Shown: positions 1-11,200 of the stretch, one piece after another
Numbering within the stretch: position 1 is the first letter of the stretch
Layout of the letters: each line of letters opens with the position of its first letter
Source: Lepus europaeus
Taxonomy: Eukaryota; Chordata; Mammalia; Lagomorpha; Leporidae
Direction of reading: 5' to 3'
Length of the DNA stretch: 64,000 nucleotides
NCBI RefSeq assembly: GCF_033115175.1
Contig: NC_084840.1
Span: 77,391,179-77,455,178, forward strand
Position numbers and translations under genes: made by a program
Notes under the pieces: model-generated
Database searches by the model: none
What the model saw: the letters and a program-made list of their open reading frames with translations, nothing else
Told to the model about the DNA's origin: nothing

Positions 1-1430
1 CCGAATGTTGGGTTTTTTAATAGTATCCTGTAGATTCCCGACAATATTTTTTAGATTTCTAATTTCTTCTTCTTTTCTTTGGTTTGCCTGTTTCCTTTCC
101 TGTTCTCTGTCTTCTAAGTCTGATATTCTCTCTTCTGCTTCGCCCATTCTGTTTTTAAGGCTCTCTAATGTGTTTGTCATTTGATCTATTGAACTCTTCA
201 TTTCATTATGATTTCTAGTCACTATCAGAGTTTCTTGTTCCACTAGTTGTTTCATTTCATTTTGATTCCTCCTTAATATTTCACTTTCATGAGAGAGATT
301 TTCTATCTTGTCCATGAAGGATTTCTGTAGTTCAAGAATTTGTTTTTGAGAACTTCTTAATGTTCTTATCAATTTTTTGAGATCCGCTTCTTGCATTTCT
401 TCGATCTCATCATCTTCATAATCTTGAATTGGGGTGTCTTTTTCATTTGGGGGCATCATAGTTTCTTCCTTGTTCTTGTTAGCTTGGTTTTTGCGTTTGT
501 TGTTTGGCATGTTGGAGATATTTGGTTTCTTCACTGTGGTGTTGTTTCTTGTTACACTATGGCTCTATATTAAGTGGACTGTCTGCTTTCAGTGGAGCCT
601 TAGAGGCTTGAGATGAGTGTGGACTGAGAGCTGTGTTTGGTTCCTCAGGGTTGAGGGTGTGTCAAGGATGACACTCCCAGGTTAGGTGTGGTAAATCTCT
701 CTTTCTTTTTTTGATTTAAAGGGGAAGTAATTCCGCACAGCTGAACGTAATTGGAGGTAGTTAGCAGGCAAATGATATACCCACAGGAGCCAGAGATTGG
801 AAGCTCTTTCCCAAGGACCACACAGGGAATCTCTGCTGCCCTCAGTGTGGGCTCCAATTCTCCTGCAGTCTCCCACTGGGTTGCCAAGTTAGATGCTAAT
901 CTCCTGTTATTTCACCCCTCCCCACAGAGTCAGGTTTTTCTGCTAGGCTCAGGGCTGGTGCAGACCTGAGGTTGCCCTGCTTATGATGTATGTCCAAAAT
1001 GGCGCCTGCTCTGTCTTGCTCGCCTTTGAGAGGTGAGCGGAGAGAGAGAAACTTGTGTCTGTATCAGTCACTTTTTTTATTTTTTTTCTCTCTCTTCTAG
1101 TTAGCCTGGTGAACTTTTCCCCACGGAGTTTCAAGCCTCGTTCCCTCTAGTCTCCTCTTTCCACTTGCCCGCTGGTATCTCGGGCTATGGAGGTTCGGCT
1201 CACCTCGCGTTCCAGCGCTGGTGCGTTGAGTCTGCCGCTGGTTTCCCGAACTTGGGCTCCCACGCTCTCCACGCAGGTCCACTGTGAATCACTAGTTCCA
1301 GAAGAGTTTCCTCTGCTGTTTCATCCCCTACTCTTCCTTGACCCTGCAGTATCTCCACTTATATTAAACTTTCTCTCCCCCCGGACTAAGTGTGCTCCCT
1401 GCCTATTCCGCCATCTTGCCGCCTCCCCGG
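1..1430 (-). mobile_element. L1 5' end: 5' UTR and start of ORF1, cut by window edge
   Basis: Read on the minus strand, the element starts near 1430 with CCGGGGAGGCGGCAAGATGG, the same start as the L1 at 23653. The 5' UTR is CpG-rich and about 970 bases long. ORF1 begins at ATG 459 (a second ATG is at 456) and stays open for 153 codons to the window edge. The predicted protein is a Lys/Glu-rich coiled coil (heptad-like [20 protein letters not shown]), as in L1 ORF1p. No break is visible, so this may be a young copy; its ORF2 lies outside the window. Confidence 0.88.
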
Positions 1431-1873
1431 AACATGCACTTTTTACAATTTTAAATGTGTGGCTAGTCCCAAGGTTGGAATGTGTAAAGGAGCAAGCAAA
1501 GTGTAGTACAGTTACAATTTCCAATTGTCAGTCTTTCATTCCTTAGCTACAGAATAGGGGCTTCACCGCCCTTCTGGCTGCTTACTAATGGTTGGAGGTG
1601 AAGTGAGGGATTTAGGAATGAATACCTTTGACATGGTAAAGTATATCATTTTTGTCCCCTCCACCCTTTAAGAGAGAGTAGGTCAAATATTTGTTTGGTT
1701 GTGATTTTAGATGTTTGCTTATGATATTTCTCCATACACAACATAATGGTTTTAAATCTTAAGTAAAATTACCATACTATTAATAGAAGTGTTAATCTAA
1801 TTTTAAAATTCCCTTAAAAATGGGCGTAATTCCAAAAAGTATTCAGTAAAATAAATTTGAAAACCAGTCTCCA

Positions 1874-2147
1874 GGGGCTGGCGCTGTGGTGCAGTGGGTT
1901 AACGCCCTGGCCTGAAGCACTTGCATCCTATATGGGCACCAGTTCAAGTCCTGGCTGCTCCTCTTCAGATCCAGCTCTCTGCTGTGGGAAAGCAGTAGAA
2001 GATGGCCCAAGTCCTTTGGCCCCTGCACCCACGTGGCAGACCCAGAGGAAGCTCCTGGCTCTTGACTTCGGATCGGCTCAGTTCCAGCCATTGTGGCCAT
2101 TTTGGGAGTGAACCATCGGACAGAAGACCTCTCTCTCTCTGCCTCTC

Positions 2148-2196
<49 letters not shown>

Positions 2197-2252
2197 TGTG
2201 TGTAACTCTGACTTTCAAATAAATAAATAAATATTTTTAAAAATGAAAGAAA
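1874..2252 (+). repeat. CSINE (older subfamily) with CT/GT microsatellite tail
   Basis: tRNA-derived head GGGGCTGGCGCTGTGGTGCA, body CAGCTCTCTGCTGTGGGAAA, then CT (2151-2179) and GT (2180-2203) tracts and TTTCAAATAAATAAA. Flanking duplication GAAAACCAGTCTCCA (1859-1873) and GAAAACCAGTTTCCA (2253-2267). Confidence 0.93.
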
Positions 2253-2449
2253 GAAAACCAGTTTCCAAGCCCTTGGAAGAGGAGATGACCCAGAGTTTGT
2301 TGCAGTCAGGTAGCCTGTCTCCTAATTTTATCAGTACTTGTTTCTACCTGGAATGATGTGTTAACATAAGCAGAGCAGGAAGGATTGCCTACTATCTAGA
2401 AACCACCCTATTCTTCTAGAATAGAGTCTAAGGCTATACTATTGTCTAA

Positions 2450-4740
2450 AACAATCTTGGTTAGGGAAGTCAGAGATTTTCACAAATTTGTAAATGAGTT
2501 AGCAGTTTCACTAGCCAGAACAAGAAAGGTATTTGAAAATGTCATCAGTACATGCTGGTGAGCCAGGAAGTAGGGTGCATTCAAAAAATATGCTTCCCTA
2601 TCTGATTTCTGCAGGAAGGTCATGGGTTACCATAGAGGAAAATTTGAAGGAAATAGTCCAGTGTCTACTTTCATCAGGCTTGTGTAAGCAGAAAGAAATA
2701 ATCCAATGGCCCAGCAGGCAAATTCCCAATGTACCTGCTGACAAGGCCTTTGTAAGTGCACAGTGTTCCTTTATAATCTTCACAAAAAACAAGTATCCTG
2801 CATGGACACAGAGAACTCCAGATGAGTTACACAAGATAAGTTCGGAATCCCTTGGCAAAACCTTAGAGATTGGGTCAAACCAAGGACTAATAGGCATATC
2901 TCTGAGAAGAATGTATTTGTGCATGTTTTTCCAGGTGTTGAATTTGTCAAGATGCTGGGTAAGAGCTTGGTGGTACTGAGCAGGCTTTTGGAAATTGTCT
3001 TTACTAAGAGTAGGGGCTATTATTCTATCTCTAGTGAGTTCCAAGAATGTTAGGCAAAGGGGAAATTCTCTTGTTTGCCTGGAAGATTCAGCTTAAATAA
3101 CCCTAGGAAACCAGCTGTTCATATTATTTTTTTAAAGATTTTATTTATTTTGGAGGTACAGTTACAGACAGAGAGAGGGAGAGACAGAGAGATAGGTCTT
3201 CCATTCACTGGTTCACTCCCCAAATGGCCACAACTGCTGGAGTTGAGCCAATCTGAACCAAGAGCCAGGAACTTCTTCTGGGTCTCTCACGCAGGTGCAG
3301 GGGCCCAAGTACTTGGGCCTTCTTATACTGCTTTACCAGGCCATAGCAGAAAACTGGATTGGAAGAGGAGCAGCACCACTAGAACATATGCCCATATGGA
3401 ATACAGGCACCTCAGGTGGAGGCTTAGCCCACTGAGCCACAGTGCTGGCCCTGCCCATATTATTTTTCTTGACACTACATTTTAGTAAGTGATAAAGCAA
3501 ACAATTGCTTAATAATGATGTTGTTAGTTGACTTGAAGCAATACATCATTTGGGAATATAAAACAAATCCTATAGTTTTCCACAAAGGGATCAAGAAAAA
3601 ACCATGGCAGGTGCCATGGGGTCTTGAGCAGCTTCTTTTACTTAATACATTGCTTGGAAAGACTCTGCAATCTTCTACCATAAAGTTAGGCACAGAGGAA
3701 TAATCAGTTACAGGAATAACTGAAGGGCCATCATATTCATCAACTGGGAAGGGTTGGAGATGGCACAATCTTCAATCAGGATCATCAAGATCAGTGATAG
3801 AGAAATTCTTAGTAATGCATTATTTGCCATCCTCACAAAGCATTTATATAAACATCTGGGATAAACATATTTAGCATCTGTATCTCTAGTACTTATCTTG
3901 TCTCCTTCTTAAATGTGTATATTAAATCCTCCACTGGCTCATGGCTGCAAGCTTTTTTATTAGATCGTCATTGTCTAATGGAGCCCTTTTCACTCAAATA
4001 TGATGAAAATATGGGTTAACTCCTGCAAGTTTTAAGAAGTGTGGGGGAGTTAGGAACATCTCATGTAGTCCAGTCCACTTCTCACTCATTGCTAGTCAGG
4101 TCCGTGGTTTCTTTAGGTCTTTATCAGCACCTTATCTCTGAACTGGAAAGAGTTGAGTAACTCATCTGTCAGGTGAGTGAATGTGGAAAGGGCAAACTTA
4201 TGCAAAGAAGTTAATATTTATCCTACTTGATATAAACAGTATTGGTCTCTTATTTCAATTTGTAAATCTAGCAGAAGGTCCCCTAACACAGAGGACTGAA
4301 AAAGTCCCCCATATATTATTTCAAAAGAATTCAATCTAAGCCTGCTTTGGGATGCCTATTGCAAGCCAACAGGCAAAACATTGTCCCATCTTAGATGAGC
4401 CTCCTGACTGTCATAGCTCAAGGGTTTTTTCAAGGTATCATTCATCTTTTCATCTTTTCTGTCTTTTCCATGGGCTGCAACCTCCAGGATGCATGAAGTT
4501 CCCAGTTGATCTGTAGAGGTCGACTCAACTATTGGGTGACTCCAGACATCAAGGCTGGTGCATTATCACTTTGTGTGGTGTTAGGGAGTTCAAATATAAG
4601 AATAACCTCTTTTGAGATAGAATGGTCAGAGATCCAAAGGTCCTCTGTACCTGATATTAGAGAAGAAGGGAGGGGTCTTCAGCCTAGGTGTGCCTCCTCT
4701 AGAAGCTGGAAAGGGAAAAAATAGATTTTCTCCTAGAACT
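2450..4740 (-). mobile_element. Decayed class I (gamma-type) endogenous retrovirus fragment: integrase and probable envelope
   Basis: On the minus strand, 4690-3990 translates with several stops and frame changes into recognisable integrase pieces. These are an SDNAPA box (second Asp of the DDE triad), a degraded region ending MNDTLKK before LRWDNVLPVGL, a SFEIIYGG stretch, and a C-terminal domain with LIKT and WTGLHEMF. From about 3900 down to 2500 the order and a CNSSG-containing ORF (3044-2598) fit an envelope region, but this is weak. A CSINE interrupts it at 3132-3455. No LTR was found. It is not coding-competent. Confidence 0.68.
3132..3455 (-). repeat. CSINE inside the retroviral fragment
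   Basis: Antisense copy from poly(T) to AGTGCTGGCCCTG. Flanked by CATATTATTTTT (3120-3131 and 3456-3467). Confidence 0.92.
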
Positions 4741-5020
4741 TCAATAAGAAGTGCAAACCTGCTCACACCTTCATTTTAGATGATTGAATCTGATATTGGA
4801 CTTCTGACCTCCAGAATGGTAAGAAAATAAATTTGTAATGTTTTTATCCAAGAAGTATGTGGTAATTTGTCACAATATCAGGAAACTTAAACATACCTAA
4901 TTCTGACAATTCTCATCATATTTTCTCCTTCTCTCCTCCCCTCTCCCTTCCAACTCCCCATCATTATCCACTATCATCACCAACTGTCCTCTTTACTAGA
5001 TTATTAATAAGAGCTCATAG

Positions 5021-5361
5021 GGGCCGGCACCACGGCTCACTAGGCTAATCATCCACCTGCCGCACCAGTACCCCAGGTTCTAGTCCCGGTCAAGGTGCCA
5101 GATTCTGTCCCGGTTGTTTCTCTTCCAGTCCGGCTCTCTGCTGTGGCCCAGGAAGGCAGTGTAGGATGGCCCATGGACATGGGCCCTGCACCCACATGGG
5201 AAACCAAGAGGAAGCACCTGGCTCTTGGCTTCGGATGGCTGCAGTGTACCGGCCGTAGCGGCCATTTGGGGGGTGAACCAACAAAAGGAAGACCTTTCTC
5301 TCTGTCTCTCTCTCCTTCTCTCTCACTGTCTAACCCTGCCTATCAAAAAAAAAAAAAAAAA
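5021..5361 (+). repeat. CSINE
   Basis: Full length from GGGCCGGCACCACGGCTCAC to an A run of about 17. Typical TCTCTGCTGTGGCCCAGGAA body. Confidence 0.93.
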
Positions 5362-6513
5362 CCCTAAGAGATGATTCATCTGCCATTTTCCTCTATAGTA
5401 TCTTCACAATGGATTGACCTGAGTGATCCTTTTAACCTATGTCAGTTTGTGCAACTCCTCTGCTTAGATCTTACGATCCCTCTCCAATGCTCTCAGAATA
5501 AAAATTAACGCTTTTTTTTAAAAGAACCTATAGTATAGGCCCCCATATCCACTCTGGATCTTATCTTCTGCTCCCATATGCCTTGTTCACAAAAACTCTA
5601 AACATATTAACCAAATTGCTATCATTCAAATACTGCAGGAACATCTTTTCTTCACAGATTTAACATGTCCCATTCAACGTACCAGGAATCTTCTTCTCCC
5701 ACCCTATATCCATTTAGTCACTTCAAACTGCTGCTCATGAGTAAATTGTAAATTTCTTCATGAATTTTTCTTATCATCCTACTTAAAATAACCCCTACCA
5801 ACTCTCCCCACAACTACCTTCTCTCCTTCTCTGATTTATTTCCCCCAAAATCACAATCAAGGATCAGGAACTGTCTGGCTTTAATCAGACTTGCAGGCTA
5901 ACAAATTTTCCTGTAAGTTTCACAAATGCTGGTAGAAGTCATGAAACTTCTGAGTAAGAAAAAAGAATATTTTATTATTTATGACAATATCAGTAACCAA
6001 AGAAATATAGAATTTTTGTGCTAGTTGCTTTGGCTCCAGTTTCTAGAGGGTGAATTACGGGTCAATCATATTTGCACCAGCAGTGGATTGAGGTTCAGCA
6101 GAAAAGCCATGAGTCTGAACTACTCACAACATTTATGTTAGGTAATAAACATAGAAAGCCTTTAACTGGAAGGTAATATTTTCTTTATATTACTAGGCAG
6201 TAAGCATGTCTTTCATTTCCTTGGAAGGAGTTAATATTTCTATATGACAAGATTGGTTGCCATAAAACCTTTTGAGAAAATAGTGTAGAATAAAGGACAG
6301 TCAGTGTCTCTTTTATCATATATATATATATATATATACATATATGTATATATATGTAAGTATATATATATAAGTGCATTATATGTACACATATGTATGT
6401 GTATATATATGAGAATTCATACAGAATTATCTCCCAGCAGCCCCTTACTCATTTCTCACAACTAAATGCTTCTTGCTTATTTAATTCATAGTCTGCTTCC
6501 TTCACTGGATTTT
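5362..6513. other. No gene seen
   Basis: AT-rich sequence without recognisable coding exons. Apart from the TA microsatellite, nothing is identified. Confidence 0.6.
6318..6412. repeat. TA-rich microsatellite
   Basis: ATATATAT runs with TATGTA and TACACATA interruptions. Confidence 0.9.
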
Positions 6514-6857
6514 TTTTTTAATTTTTTTTGACAGGCAGAGTGGATAGTGAGAGAGAGACAGAGAGAAAGGTCTTCCTTTTTTGCCGTTGGTTCACCCTCC
6601 AATGGCTGCCATGGCCCGCCTGCTGCAGCGAGCGCACCGCGCTGATCCGATGGCAGGAGCCAGGTGCTTCTCCTGGTCTCCCATCAGGTGCAGGGCCCAA
6701 GGACTTGGCCCATCCTCCACTGCACTCCCGGGCCACAGCAGAGAGCTGGCCTGGAAGAGGGGCAACCGGGACAGAATCTAGCGCCCCGACCGGGACTAGA
6801 ACCCAGTGTGCCAGCGCCGCAGGCAGAGGATTAGCCTATTGAGCCATGGCGCCGGCC
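6514..6857 (-). repeat. CSINE
   Basis: Antisense full-length copy ending CATGGCGCCGGCC. Flanked by CCTTCACTGGATTTT on both sides (6499-6513 and 6858-6872). Confidence 0.95.
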
Positions 6858-7024
6858 CCTTCACTGGATTTTAAACACATCAATTTAATTTAGTATTTGC
6901 CTATAAAATAGCATCTGGAACATAAAGGATATTGAATAGTGTTTTTCTGGACAAATAAATGAACAAATGGCACAATATAGAATAACTGTTAACAATTACC
7001 AAACATGGGTAGATAAGAAACTAA

Positions 7025-7295
7025 AGAGGAATGAGTATTTGATGTAGCAGTTAAGATGCCTGCATCACATATCAGACTACTTGGATTCATGTCTGGGCTC
7101 TGCTCGTAATTCCAGCCATCTGTTAATGCACAACTTTGGAGGCAGCATGTGATGGGTTAGGTAGTCCTTGCCATCCATGTAAGAGACCTGGATTGAGTTC
7201 CTGGCTCCCAGACATTTGGAAGCAAACCAGAAGATGGGAGATCTCTGCTTATCTGCCTCTCCATTTCTGTCTCCCTGCCTCTCTAATAAAAAAAA
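7025..7295 (+). repeat. Old CSINE relative
   Basis: Diverged copy: GATGTAGCAGTTAAGATGCC, GGGCTCTGCTCGTAATTCCA, then CTGCCTCTCTAATAAAAAAA. Confidence 0.6.
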
Positions 7296-7504
7296 ATAAT
7301 AAAGAAATTAAATGAATTAATAAGGTACAATACTTTACAACAAATGAAACATAATAGTGGAGTTTCTGAACAAGATTTGATACCTTGGAAAATAGTTATG
7401 TTAAGTAAAAGGAAAGTACAAAAGCTGTATGTTGAAGATATGCTTAAATTTGTGAATAAAAATACATAGAAAACAAATACGTTTTGTTTAGAAAAATCAT
7501 GAAG

Positions 7505-7758
7505 GCCGGATGCCCCTCTTCCAGGCCAACTCTCTGCTGTGGCCAGGGAGTGCAGTGGAGGATGGCTCAAGTGCTTGGGCCCTGCACCCCATGGGAGACC
7601 AGGAGAAGCACCTGGCTCCTGCCATCGGATCAGCGCGGTGCGCCGGCCGCAGCGCGCCAACCGCGGCGGCCATTGGAGGGTGAACCAACGGCAAAGGGAA
7701 GACCTTTCTCTCTGTCTCTCTCTCTCACTGTCCACTCTGCCTGTCATAAAAAAAAAAA
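7505..7758 (+). repeat. CSINE, 5'-truncated
   Basis: Starts at GCCGGATGCCCCTCTTCC, lacking the tRNA-derived promoter part. Flanked by AGAAAAATCATGAAG (7490-7504 and 7759-7773). Confidence 0.95.
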
Positions 7759-7865
7759 AGAAAAATCATGAAGGAAAATGCACCAAAGCTTAAATATTTT
7801 TGAATGGGAGGATTAGTTTACTTGTATCCTCTACCCATTCCTTTTTGTTTTCAAACCTTTGAATA

Positions 7866-7990
7866 ACTTTTTTTAAATTTTATTTAAGTTTTATAAGTTT
7901 CATGTATTTCATATATACAGATTTAGGAACATAGTGATACCTCTCACCCTACCCTCCCTCCCGCCCATGCTCCAAACCTTCATCCTCTTA
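7866..7990 (-). mobile_element. Old L1 3' end fragment, antisense
   Basis: Shares CATATATACAGATTTAGGAA and the CCCTCCCTCCCGCCC block with 23434-23652. It ends about 40 bases beyond the AKR1C poly(A) signal. Confidence 0.55.
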
Positions 7991-8028
7991 TAATAATCAG
8001 AGAAAAGGAGCTTCTTTATGTTGAAATC

Positions 8029-8034
8029 TTTATT
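8029..8034 (-). terminator. AKR1C poly(A) signal
   Basis: AATAAA on the minus strand, 130 bases beyond the AKR1C stop codon. It is the first canonical hexamer after the stop. The 3' UTR between 8163 and this signal is free of repeats. Confidence 0.8.
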
Positions 8035-8163
8035 ACTTCATAGTACAACAAGGAAAGCCACCTGAGAATACAGACACTGCTTCTTAGTCACGTCTACCAA
8101 AGACAAATTTTCTCCACAACCATCTTGAAGAATATTCTGGTAATAACATTCAATATTTCATGA

Positions 8164-8206
8164 TCAGTATTCTTCAGAAAATGGATAATTAGGGTGATTA
8201 ACAGCA
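8164..8206 (-). CDS. AKR1C: AKR1C exon 9 (coding part)
   Basis: 43 nt completing Phe311 and ending [13 protein letters not shown] then TGA at 8166-8164. The family C terminus is usually HPNYPFSDEY. Acceptor TCTTTCAG. The tail belongs to loop C, which shapes substrate specificity. Confidence 0.93.
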
Positions 8207-11200
8207 CTGAAAGAGAATAAGCGATATTAACTTATTAATTCTTTCTCCATTCTGAAAGGGAGGGTTTCTCAAAAGATACAGCTAGAATGGGAGCTGCCCC
8301 TCACTTTCTCTTTCTCAAATAAATAAATAAAAGAAATGTTATTTAGAAATTAGTATTACTGTCTGTTTTTTTTCTTTTTCCCATATTATTTTTTCTTTCT
8401 TAGAAGCTGTGTTTCTCAATCAAATTCCATTAAAGACTGTCTAGTGAGCAGTTCTGTGCCCAGGAGCTATGTTATCAATGCAGAGCCACAAAGAAGAATA
8501 AAACAAATCATTTATGGTCCACTGAGGCATATTATAGATTTATACTTAAATGATTTTGATTGTAGAAAATTATTTCACAATTTTTGATCATTCAAAATGT
8601 CTTTATTCTGAATACTGTTATAACTTTACAAATAGGAAGGACCTTTTGAAATCTTTCTTTGCAGACTGGATTTTTTATTCTCAATAAAATTGTATATTTA
8701 TTTATTTATTTTGACAGGCAGAGTGGACAGTGAGAGAGAGAGACCGAGAGAAAGGTCTTCCTTTTTCTGTTGGTTCACCCTCCCCTCCAATGGCCGCCGC
8801 AGCTGGCACACTGCTGCCGGAGCATCGCGCTGATCCGAAGCCAGGAGCCAGGTGCTTCTCCTGGTCTCCCATGCAGGTGCAGGAACCAAGCACTTGGGCC
8901 ATCCTCCACTGCCCTCCTGGGCCACAGCAGAGAGCTGGCCTGGAAGAGGGGCAACCGGGATAGAACCGGCACCCCGACCGGGATTAGAACCCGTTGTGCC
9001 AGCACCACAGGTGGAGGATTAGCCTATTGAGCCGCGGCACCAGCCAATTTTATATTCCTTATCTCAAAATTCAATCCTAAATTTCTCTGTTTGATTGTTC
9101 CTCTTTCTCTTCAATCCAATGTCCCTGAAGTAATAAAATGGAATATTGTGTTTGTGAATAAATCAAAAGTCAAGGCATGTAGGGACTCCTCAGAGGCTGA
9201 TAGACAAAGATGATACTTGAGTAACACTCTTGATTTAAGGATTCAGAGAAATACTAGAGGACCTTTTCTTGATATGTGTACTTGTAGACCAGTTCATTTT
9301 ATGATCTACTCACAGTTCATCTTGGTGAGATGAAATAGCTGAGGAAATGGGAGTTGTTATTGAGGAAAAGAAAGCCAAGGAATAGATCAATTTGGTAGAA
9401 ATAGATGGAAGGGGAATGCCACATCTTAAAGAAATGCTACTGAATACTTAGGGCAGGAAGTAGAAGTAGGACTTCCTATGACATCCTTAGGACCCAGGAA
9501 TATCTGCCTTCTAGGCCCCATCCTCTTAGAGTTGCACTGTACATTGCCCGGGTATAGAGAGAAAAAAAGATCAGGTTGCATTTTATTAGTTATTCATTAT
9601 GTGTTCATGAGTTTCATCTTTGACATATATTAAAAAATAAATCATGTTAAAGAATATTAAAAAATTTGGAGTGTAAGCTCTGTACCTTCTGTCTATCAGG
9701 CAAATGGCCCCTGAAAACAGTGCCTCTGGAACAGTAGTAAATAAGAGTGGATTCACAATGATGCATCTTCTAGCAGTTTTCCTTATTATCTATCGTGAGT
9801 CCTGAAACAGAGATTCAGCCTCAAAGGAAATTTCTTCTGTGAAGTCTACAGGAAAGATCCTATTTCACATCTATCCCCCAAGCCAGGTCTGTCTTCTTGG
9901 TTTAGGGAAGAACTATTCCAGTTTAAACCTTTGCACAACAGAGAATAACCTGTGAAGTCGTCTATATATTCATATATGAATATATATGAATATGAATATA
10001 TGATATATATGAATCACTTACAATAGAAATTTAAAATATCGTAAATTCTTGTCGAGGCAGTCAATTACTTTCATGTCCTCTGCAGTCAATTCAAACTCAA
10101 AAATCTGAAAGGGATGAAAGAATCACATTTAGATTCCCCATGGAATCTTCCTTCTACCTGGGAATGTGACAGTTTACCAGTCAAAAGGTGATAAAGATGA
10201 CATTAAGGGAAGCATTTTCATCACCATTGGCTTCCACATAAACTCAGTCTGAGAACTCTTCTTCCTGAGTTCTGCCACTAGTCTTTTCAGACATACAATT
10301 TATCAATTCCAAATCTTTCTAAGTACAAAAAACAAAACATTTTTCCCCAAATATATGAACAGTTGGGCAATATACCTGCTGCCCTTGACTTAATCAAAGG
10401 TGCTTCCTTCTTTACCATCCCCTTCAACTTGATCCAGCTTTGAACTGAAACAAGCCTTGGAACACAGAATAACCTCTCGCCAAGGATCTGTTGACCTCAA
10501 GAAAAATCACTGTCCTTTCAACTCCGACTACACCATTTCCTCATCTCATATTTCCAAACAATCTCTATTGATGGGATACTTGCTCTTCCCTTTTAAACAT
10601 CTTTCTTGATTATCTTAAACACACAAGAATTTTATAAACAAAGAATGCACCTTTATAACAAATCTTTCTTACTGAAATCCAGATTTGTTTTTATTTGTAC
10701 TAACACACCTTCAATAACAAAGCAGAAAGATCTTGGGTAAAAAATATTAAATTCATTATTGCAACCAGGAAATAACTTCACAGGAAACTCAAGGCTCTAC
10801 CTACCTATCTATCTATCTATCTATCTAACATCTATCTCATTTCTCTATATTTTGTCTTGCTATCATATATATCATCCCTCATCTATATTGTCTATCCACC
10901 CACTCATTCATTTATTATTGGTCCTGCATTTTAAAAATATACTCCAGAAGTGATATAGCTGTCATGGGAATATGTATTACAATGTTGAATTGAATAAAAT
11001 AAAATATTTTTGAATGTTTTCACAATGAAATTTGCCTGTTGATTTTATCTTAAATTTATTAATTTAATCTATAGTTACAAGGATTTAAACAAATACATTA
11101 TAAATAATATGTTCCAAGTGTCATATTTTTTTAAATAGTAAACTCACAATGAAACTTTTACCTGTCATCTTAAAATGGGAAAGAGTTTGAAAAATTCTTA

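Noticed and set aside
2533-2979. 148-codon plus-strand open frame
   Set aside because: It is antisense to the decayed retroviral envelope-like region; the minus-strand reading explains the sequence better.
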